From the NCBI GenBank assembly GCA_019916065.1, contig CM034237.1, positions 43,940,485 to 44,004,484 on the forward strand: a stretch of DNA of 64,000 nt. Reading direction: 5' to 3'. The notes below the pieces were generated by a model. That model ran no database searches. It had not been told where the DNA came from and saw only the letters and a list, made by a program, of their open reading frames with translations. The position numbers were made by a program, and so were the translations under genes. Below, one piece after another: positions 57,100 through 64,000 of the stretch (the first letter of the stretch is position 1; the number at the start of each line of letters is the position of its first letter). This DNA is from Vitellaria paradoxa. Taxonomy: Eukaryota; Streptophyta; Magnoliopsida; Ericales; Sapotaceae.

Positions 57100-58092
57100 T
57101 TAATTAGTATTTAGTGAATTGAAAGCATCGCATCTGCGTCTCACCTCTCCTTCCCTTCCAATCTTGACCTTGTAATTGCTAAGCTTCTCCATCGCACGAG
57201 CGAAATCCTTAAAGAAGGCGCTCTGATCCAACGCATACAAGTCCACAAACTTCCTCGTTCTCGAATCAGACACAAGGGCCTGGTCGGAGGCCAACAACCC
57301 CAACCCTCTTTGTAGATTCGAATAATACGTGTTATCAAACTTGTCCGGAGAAATGGGATCGTTGAAAGCCGCTATTGAGGGGTCTTTCGTGTAGTTATCA
57401 CATAGTTTTTGCAGTGCCTGTGCAAACGTAGGATTAATGGATGGATCGAACTGCGATGTCTTGTTGAAGTTGAAGATTCTGTCCGAGAATTGGCTGCAGT
57501 GAGAGAGACCAATGGTGTGTGCTCCGGACAACGCTACAATGTCTTGAAGTGAAAACCCTTTGGCCTCGAAAATGGAGATAATTTGTGTCAACGACATGTT
57601 TGGTCTCGGAATGTTGCCCTCCACGTCGGAGATTTTTGAGGTCAGACTGTCTTTCCGGCCTAGCCTGACTTCGTAGTGCGGGCCGCCAACCTCGGTGACC
57701 ATATCTCGAGCGGCCACCGCGAGGATATCGGCGCAGGAGACGACACCCGGACACTGGAGCTCGAGAGCGGTCTTGGCACGGGTGATGAGTTCAAAGCCGT
57801 CGCCGGGGAGGGAGAGGTTGATGTCGGCGTCGCGCTGCGCCGTGTTGAAGGCGTTGGTGGCAATGAGGACGGAGGCGTCGCAGCCTCCCACCATGCAGTC
57901 TTGGTAGAAGAGGCGGAGGGTGGCCGCGGCGGTGGTGGGGTCTGATCTTTGCTTGTTGGTGACTACTTCCTTCATGATGTCGAAGAAGTTTGGGCACGTT
58001 TTGTTGTAGTAGTCGAGGACGAGGTTGGATTCGGCGGTGGAGGGAAGCAATGAGAGTGATGGAAGGAGGAGGAGTAGAATATGACGTAACAT
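57100..58092 (-). CDS. Class III peroxidase with distal His replaced by Gln
   Basis: Intronless, 330 aa. A signal peptide spans about residues 1-21 (LLLLLPSLSLLPSTAES), so it should be secreted to the wall or apoplast. All eight disulfide cysteines are present (33, 66, 71, 114, 120, 199, 231, 321). The distal Arg60 is present, and the proximal haem His192 sits in SGAHTIGLSHC. The distal motif reads RLFYQDC: residue 64 is Gln (codon CAA, 57901-57903 on +) where peroxidases have the acid-base His, and the preceding Phe is Tyr. Without that His, normal peroxide cleavage should be greatly reduced. The sequence (LPGDGFELITRAKTALELQCPG, RGLGLLASD, FARAMEKL) and the lack of introns match the Arabidopsis PER31/41/63/65 clade. 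The rest of the frame is clean, so this is not an obvious pseudogene. Confidence 0.93.
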   Translation of the reverse strand: MLRHILLLLLPSLSLLPSTAESNLVLDYYNKTCPNFFDIMKEVVTNKQRSDPTTAAATLRLFYQDCMVGGCDASVLIATNAFNTAQRDADINLSLPGDGFELITRAKTALELQCPGVVSCADILAVAARDMVTEVGGPHYEVRLGRKDSLTSKISDVEGNIPRPNMSLTQIISIFEAKGFSLQDIVALSGAHTIGLSHCSQFSDRIFNFNKTSQFDPSINPTFAQALQKLCDNYTKDPSIAAFNDPISPDKFDNTYYSNLQRGLGLLASDQALVSDSRTRKFVDLYALDQSAFFKDFARAMEKLSNYKVKIGREGEVRRRCDAFNSLNTN

Positions 58093-58159
58093 TGTGGTTT
58101 GTGAGCCGAGGAATGAAGGGCGGTGGCAGAAAACCAGTTGGGGTTGAAAAGGAAAATGG

Positions 58160-58169
58160 TATATATTAG
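58160..58169 (-). promoter_or_regulatory. Candidate TATA box of peroxidase gene
   Basis: On the minus strand TAATATATAC lies about 70 bases upstream of the ATG at 58092. A plausible core promoter, but AT-rich context lowers certainty. Confidence 0.4.
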
Positions 58170-58185
58170 AGATTTTTCATTCGGA

Positions 58186-60433
58186 AGACTCATTCAAATG
58201 GTGGGTCAATGTCTTTAAGGATCCAGTGGAGAGAGAGACAGTTTTCTGTTTTAGGTTTGAGGCTGTTGATTCTCCATGCAATGAAGGAGAGTTGTTTAAG
58301 AAAATTTGGACCAAGTTTAGCTCCTTTCCATTCATTCAATATTTTCTCATGTGTTATAATATTGACACTTTGACAGAAGATATTATTGTAATGTGGATAA
58401 CAAAAAAAATTAAAATAAAGTCTGCTAACAAAATTCGTATAATGTGGATAATAAAAAAATTAAGAAAAAATTTGTCTAACAAATTTCACTATATAGATGA
58501 TTATTTTTTCTTGGGTACCTTTAGTTGTGTTTGCTAATATATTACACTATATTACACATATTAATAAGGGACTCTCTTCTCCAACTACAATCATTGTCAA
58601 AAATATTATGTATCATATTAGAATAAAAAATTTTCAATTTCTTGTCATTAAAAATTCTGATGTAAATATTAGATGATCTACTAATTGGAGGATTCAATTT
58701 TGTAATTAATACTTTTGTTATACGGAAGTATGACACTAAGATGATATATATATATATATATATATATTTTATTAATCCAAACCACATTTAACTACCAAAA
58801 AAAACATATTATATAATATATTATATAATATACTACATAATAAAAAATAAAATATCATGTTATGTTCTATATATATGTGTGTGGGTTTAGCCTCTTAATC
58901 CATCAATATTTAGCCGAGATGAGAAATTATCCCAAATGACTATCACATCATGTTTGACAACCGTCACAATTTTAATATTTCGATAACGATGACATACACA
59001 TATATTTAAATTATAATGAAAATTATTTTACAATGGAAGATACATGAAATAATTTTCTGGTATGAAGAAAGCCTACGATGATATAATAATAAATCTTTTT
59101 TTTTTTTTTTTTGACCTGAAGATGGACTATATTTATGTCACTCTGAGCAACTGTATGATAGTCAATTGCTGAACTGCCCTTGGAGTGGCAGGGTGATAAG
59201 ACGGAATTATTTGAATGAAATAAATGTATTCAATTAGGAAGATGATTATTTGCCCGATGAACTAATTAATATTAGTTATTGGAATAATACAACGATGGTA
59301 TTTTTAAAATTCAAGAGTAATAGTTATTTTTATTTAATTTTTTTTCAATAGAATAACATTGCTCATTCAATTATTAAGTGTAAATTTGAATCCCCGTTAA
59401 GATGCGCAAGAGTCTTGATTTATTGTCGCATGAGTTGTGAGGGTACATCCATGTAATGTTAATCGAGCGAATCTAAGGTCTTGGATTTTGGGAATGATTA
59501 TCTCATGTGGGCGATCATTTTTTTTTTTTAATTTTTTTAATTGTGGCTAGTTTCAACAATGGAACTAATTCTGCAACTTGTAATGAACGTTGAAACTTAT
59601 TCGACGGTATTATTTTGGATTGTGTTGAGCCCAAAATGACGGATTGTGTTGAGCCCAAAATGGCATTTGTAGGGCCCAAGGGCCATTCTCGTTTCCTTCT
59701 TCATTTTTGTCATTGCTTGTTGGCTCACGTGCAACGCGGAGGAAAGAAAGACAGAAAGAATGAAAGGAGGAGGAAGGGTTAAAGAGAAAGAGGGAGGGGG
59801 GGGGGAGAGGGAGAGAGAGAGTAGGTAGGGAAGATTCTTCCTCATGGGGTTCTGACAGGTGAGTGTAAGATGCTTCATCTTTATGCTTTTAACAACTTGG
59901 ATCCCTGCTAGCATGGGTTTAATGTTACCGAGCGTTGAGCTTGGAGCATGCATGCTTTGATGGTGTGACTCGACTTTTGAGTCTCCGGGTCGATCACTTC
60001 CTTCCAGTCGCTTCAGGATCCCAAAGCTATCTTAATTACTCCTCTTCGTTTATTCGTTTATTCTAGAAGAAGTGTGCATGAGTCGGTTTAATTTGGTTTA
60101 AATTTATATTTAATTTAAAATAATTTTTTTTAATTTTAGAAAATTAGATTCAAAATTGAATTGATTTTAATTTAAAATCAAATCGAACCGAATTAAAAAT
60201 ATTCAGTTCGATCGATTCAGTTTTTGAATTTGACCTGACTTATTTATTTTAAATTTCTAAGCATCCAATTAAATAGTGTGTTATTATATAATATAATACT
60301 GTAAATATTATAATATACAAAATATTGTATATTAATTATATATAATATCATACCCAGTTAGCAGCACTGTTTTAACAGTACGGGTTACATACAATATTAC
60401 GTATACGTTATATAATATTATGTATATTATATA
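58186..60433. other. Intergenic region upstream of peroxidase
   Basis: AT-rich, with an AT run at 58744. A 25-bp tandem duplication (GGATTGTGTTGAGCCCAAAA, 59616-59660) and a purine-rich tract (59735-59835) are visible. No gene is supported. Confidence 0.45.
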
Positions 60434-60757
60434 AGTTTTGTTTGAAGTGGTAAAAATTTTTGAAAAAGGTAAAAAATAGTAAAAAATTTGAAAAGTTATT
60501 CACTTTTTTATCTCTTTATATAAATTACGAACTCATAACTTATTTTACTTTATTTTATTTTATCTTACTTTTTATCACTCTAAATATACTTATAATATAT
60601 AATTAAATATTAAAAGTAGTTACTTTTTATAAAGTAGTAACTATTTTACATATAATATTATATAATAATTGGACAGTGAGATAAAAAATAACTTTTAAAG
60701 TTTTTTTAATATTTTTCATCATTTTTCAGAATTTTTTATCACTTCAAACGGAGCCAT
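60434..60757. mobile_element. MITE with GTTTGAAGTG termini
   Basis: Left GTTTGAAGTGGTAAAAATTT and right CACTTCAAACGGAGCC are inverted, with similarity extending about 60 bp. It is AT-rich and noncoding. Confidence 0.6.
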
Positions 60758-61814
60758 TATATTTTTTCGGTTGATTTCGGATTAGTTCGGGTTAAGGTAT
60801 TTTTTGCTTGGTTTCAATTCGGTTCAGTTCGATTTTTTTACTAACTCAAAAATCAAACTGAAAAAACCAAGTTATTAATTTTTTAATGCAAAATTGAATC
60901 GATTTTGATGTAGACTTGAATCAAACCAAACCCAAGTAATTGAATTAGTTCGATTTTCGGATTGTTCGGCTTTTTTCTGCATCCTTAGTTTATTGTTTGA
61001 TGTTCTGCCCCTGGTAATTATAAGGTTCTTAAGATGATGTGTAGGATTGATTCTACCTCGCAGATAAAGAATAGGGCTCAACATTCTGTTCATACTTCCT
61101 CTTCCAACCCTTGTTTTTTTCCTTCCAGACCAACGATATACATTTTTACTGTTCTTACACCTACTATGTTGCAGACTAAAAATTATAATAATATTCTATA
61201 AGGAAATTTTTTACTTGATTTAGATATTTGTCAAAAAATTATATTTAGATATCAATTTTATTTTATTTAAAATTAGTTTTAAAATAATTACTTATTTTTG
61301 AATTTAATTTTGAAATATTTTATTTAGCTTCATACTGAATTTAGAAACTTTCTAGAGTTAGTCGTTATTTTATTTCCCTATTTTACGTTATTATGTTTCC
61401 TAATTTTGGTTATATTTTGTTAGTTTTCTTCTATATTTAAACTTTTAAGCCTTTAGTGCTTTTAAGTGGTTTTTGAATAATAAAATTTATTATTAGAAAA
61501 ATTATTCTTTGCAAAAATATATGTTTTCTAAATATTCATAAATTAAATAGAAATTTACAATCCATTTGCTTAACCTTTCGTTTTCGTCAATTTTGCCCCT
61601 ACATCATGTTGTCTCTCTAGTTCAAAACATTTCTTATCTGGCGATCGCCATTAATAGTTTTGAGGGAGAGAATTGTGAATTTTTCACTTAGGTTCGTGGT
61701 TGATTATAGTGGATGAAGGACATTCATATCTGAATTTATCATTGGTTGCATCCAATGTTTGGTCTTTTACACTCCAGTCCTTCTCATGTTCCATCTCCAA
61801 CTCTTTCGTACACT
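60758..61814. other. Intergenic sequence
   Basis: Phrases such as TTCGGTTCAGTTCG (60810-60960) suggest a decayed repeat. No boundaries and no gene could be defined. Confidence 0.4.
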
Positions 61815-61819
61815 ATGTC

Positions 61820-62116
61820 TGTAACGACCGCATCCATATAGTACAATATTGTCCGCTTTAGGCTTGGTAAGCTACTTCCCAGGAGGTCACCTATCCTAGT
61901 ACTGCTCCCACTGGAGCACGCTTAACCCTGGAGTTTCCACTGAACCCAGTGCCTTCACGGCTTTAAAACGCGTTGTTCTATATTGATATCGAATATTACA
62001 TATATCTCACTTCCTTCCACGACCCAGGCGATGTGGGATGGGGGGCATTGCTTCTCTACTTCACCTCCTGCTTCACTCTCCCGCAGGCAGAGTCCTTCAC
62101 GGGCAGGTCCCTCACA
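61820..62116 (-). repeat. Cassandra 3' LTR with 5S-rRNA-like segment
   Basis: On + it starts TGTAACGACCGC and ends TCCCTCACA. The 5S-like part is about 61873-61952. Confidence 0.9.
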
Positions 62117-62271
62117 GTCTCTCACAATCCTCCTCCCTTACAAGGCACGCGTCCCCGCGTGGCCTCCTGCTTCACTCTCCCGCAGATAGAGTCCCTCACA
62201 GGCAAGTCTCCCACACGTGGGGCCCACGCGTGATCCCACACTTCCGATTGGGCATTGGCTCTGATACCATT

Positions 62272-62569
62272 TGTAACGACTCGCATCCATATAGTACAAT
62301 ATTGTCCGCTTTAAACTTGGTAAGCTACTTCCCATGAGGTCACCCATCCTAGTACTGCTTTCACTGGAGCACGCTTAACCCTGGAATTCCCACTGAACCC
62401 AGTGCCCTCACGGCTTTAAAACGCGTTGTTCTATATTGATATCGAATATTACATATATGCCACTTCCTTCTACGACCCAGGCAATGTGGGATGGGAGGCA
62501 TTACTTCTCTGCTTCACCTCTCGCTTCACTCTCCCGCAGGCAGAGTCCCTCACGGGCAGGTCCCTCACA
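62272..62569 (-). repeat. Cassandra 5' LTR with 5S-rRNA-like segment
   Basis: 298 bp, highly similar to the 3' copy. It is adjacent to the PBS on its left in window coordinates. Confidence 0.9.
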
Positions 62570-62571
62570 AT

Positions 62572-62662
62572 GGGAGCAGTACTAGGATAGGTGACCTCCT
62601 AGGAAGTAGCTTACTAAGCCCAAAGCGGACAATATTGTACTATATGGATGCAGGTCGTTACA
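62572..62662 (+). repeat. Inverted Cassandra LTR fragment
   Basis: Ends ATATGGATGCAGGTCGTTACA, the reverse complement of the LTR start, and reaches into the 5S-like segment. It abuts the 5' LTR in opposite orientation. Confidence 0.9.
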
Positions 62663-62667
62663 ATGTC

Positions 62668-62958
62668 TATCTTTCTTTTACGTGAAAACCCGCAGCCGCT
62701 TTCCCATAAGGGGTACGCTTTGGGTGAAGCACGCCTCGTGACCCTAGTCGGCAAAGGACCACAAGGGGTAAACCAGCCTAGGCAAGCCCTGCCTGACCGG
62801 CTCAGCCGGGAAAGCTGTTAGACAGCCCTCAATAATAGAGGATTACGGCCTCCCCCCGAAGAGAAAGTCAAACCCAAGACCTCTTATTAGGCCCAGGCCT
62901 TTACGGCAGCTAACCGAACCAACCCAGCTACCCCCGAAGGGCACTATGTCTATTCTTA
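62668..62958 (-). mobile_element. Au-like SINE (minus strand)
   Basis: The body is about 62679-62942. On minus the head is GCCCTTCGGGGGTAGCTGGG. The B-box region (GGTTTGACTTTC) is degenerate, and the core shared with the other copies is present (AGGGCTTGCCTAGGCTGGTT). The right duplication starts ACTATGTCTAT at 62943. The left copy is ACTATGTC at 61812-61819 plus TATCTTTCTT after 62667, meaning that the Cassandra lies within it. Confidence 0.82.
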
Positions 62959-63131
62959 ATCCTATAGAGGTTGTCGAGTTTGTTGTGACGGATGATAATT
63001 GATTAGTTTTTAGCTTAACTAGTTGCTTAAGATGTTTTAGTTAAAAATTCTATTGTACCTAAGTAAACTACGTGTTTCAGCTTAGGTTACTAGCTACTAG
63101 ATTCGTTTCACCAATTGAAATCTCAAGAATA

Positions 63132-63250
63132 TTCCTAAAGGTGGCATATATATTCCTAAGGGTGGCATATATCATTCGGTATCTACTTCCTAAGAGTGGC
63201 ATATAATAATATTCCTAAGGTTTTAGCTTAGGAAGTAGATACCGAATGAT
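63132..63250. repeat. Short tandem units and a 24-bp perfect hairpin
   Basis: Three units of TTCCTAA(A/G)(G/A)GTGGCATATA start near 63132, 63152 and 63188. The arms at 63171-63194 and 63227-63250 are perfect inverted copies with a 32-base loop. A diverged direct copy of the right arm follows at about 63280-63300. Confidence 0.88.
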
Positions 63251-64000
63251 GGTGTGATTAATAGTCCTAATATTTCAGTTTAGAAAGCAGACACTGAAGG
63301 ATAGTATGTATTGGTTGAGTCCTGTATCTACGGGACAACCAAGCAACAGTACCTGAAGTTAATTTATTTTATTTTTGATGTGTTATGCAGTGTTTGTATA
63401 CACGATTAAATTGTAAAAGAAGATAAATAAATAAATAAATAAATTTAATTTCTTATTTAAAATTATTGTATGAGATTATTATTTGTGTTGGGATATTCAT
63501 TTAGTAGTATGCTAGAACATTATTGCATTATTATTATTATTATTAGAATTCTGAGCACACGTGATATTAATACTTATCCTCTTACAACGTGTGTTGTAAG
63601 TAATGAGTTTGAATTGTGTGCTGGACCTGCTGAATATAGAAATTAAAATTTTATTAATTTTTATTTGCTTACATTTAAATTTCATAAAATTGTGTAAGAG
63701 AGTTTGTAACAAACTTTTGTTTGTGAGGTGGTTATAAATTATTTATGATTGATTTTGGGAGACTATTTGGACTTAGTTTTGAAGGCTTGTAGTTTTATTT
63801 CAGAGTTTTGTTGCTTAGTTTGTTGTGACTTAGATATTTATTTAAATTTAAAACAGGAATATATTTATTTTTATATTTTATTACTCTATAGCGTGTGTGT
63901 ATGGCTCTAATATGGGACAAAAAAGTAATTAAATAGTGTAATATATGTTCTTTTATTCGTGTACTTGGGTTGTGAAATCCAAGGCGTGAAAGAACAAATT
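63251..64000. other. Intergenic sequence to window end
   Basis: AT-rich with (TAAA)n at 63424-63443 and (TTA)n at 63527-63544. No gene is supported. Confidence 0.45.

Larger units (their letters stand above)
61815..62667 (-). mobile_element. Cassandra TRIM element with extra inverted LTR fragment
   Basis: The element lies on the minus strand. Its 3' LTR is 61820-62116 and its 5' LTR 62272-62569 (297 and 298 bp). The interior is only 155 bp. The initiator tRNA-Met PBS reads TGGTATCAGAGCC on minus (62257-62269). Each LTR contains a segment matching the reverse complement of 5S rRNA, for example CTTCCCAGGAGGTCACCTAT, with the GCACGCTTAACC block; this is the Cassandra hallmark and an internal Pol III promoter. 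A further 91 bp (62572-62662) is the LTR end in inverted orientation. ATGTC flanks the whole unit (61815-61819 and 62663-62667). Confidence 0.9.

Noticed and set aside
57676..57945. 89-codon open frame on + opposite the peroxidase
   Set aside because: Antisense shadow of a GC-rich coding region; no independent motif.
61370..61680. Possible solo LTR
   Set aside because: The phrases are LTR-like (late T-rich part, then GAGGGAGAGAA), but no TG/CA ends or duplication could be found.
61860..61960. 5S rRNA gene
   Set aside because: The match to 5S rRNA is partial and lies inside a Cassandra LTR that is repeated at 62272 and 43801; it is the element's Pol III segment, not a gene.

Overview
This window is nuclear DNA from a flowering plant, probably a dicot. 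The evidence is three spliced or intronless plant genes of recognisable families, Ty1/copia and Athila-type Ty3/gypsy retrotransposons, a Cassandra element (5S-rRNA-bearing TRIM), three Au-like SINEs and many MITEs. The species cannot be named from sequence alone. Most of the 64 kb is repeats. There is no CRISPR array and no rRNA or tRNA gene; the 5S-like and tRNA-like stretches belong to Cassandra and to the SINEs.

Left third (1-19.6 kb). A decayed copia element runs in from the left edge. Its RNase H region is split by a 13.4-kb Athila-like gypsy element with 1.54-kb LTRs and a perfect 5-bp target duplication (GATTG). The copia remnant resumes at 16324 and ends with a short LTR. A separate 2.36-kb copia derivative at 17198-19557 has two 379-bp LTRs and keeps only gag and part of the protease.

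Middle (19.6-31.9 kb). An old Mutator-like element with degenerate terminal inverted repeats (22813-31416) carries gene fragments: two leucine-rich-repeat pieces on + and one clean unidentified terminal exon on -. It was later invaded by an Au-like SINE and by a full-length but dead copia element (25959-30669). Several MITEs flank it.

Resident genes. (1) A seven-exon SAM-domain protein gene, CDS 32808-42231 (+), 339 aa. Its last two large introns are swollen by L1-type LINE remnants in opposite orientations and by MITEs. (2) An intronless C2H2 zinc-finger repressor of the ZFP5/6/8-GIS type, 47962-48747 (+). (3) An intronless class III peroxidase, 57100-58092 (-), in which the catalytic distal histidine is replaced by glutamine.

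Right third (43.8-64 kb). AT-rich intergenic DNA holds a Cassandra LTR remnant (43801), a tandem duplication, an AT-rich inverted-repeat element, a MITE with internal tandem repeats, a SINE with a perfect 13-bp target duplication next to the peroxidase, and a Cassandra element at 61820-62662. That Cassandra carries an extra inverted piece of its own LTR inside a single target duplication, and it lies inside the target duplication of an older SINE. A 24-bp perfect hairpin lies at 63171-63250.

The three resident genes show no sign of working together. The most unusual items are the His-to-Gln peroxidase, the three-LTR-end Cassandra, the Pack-MULE-like element and the gag-only copia.
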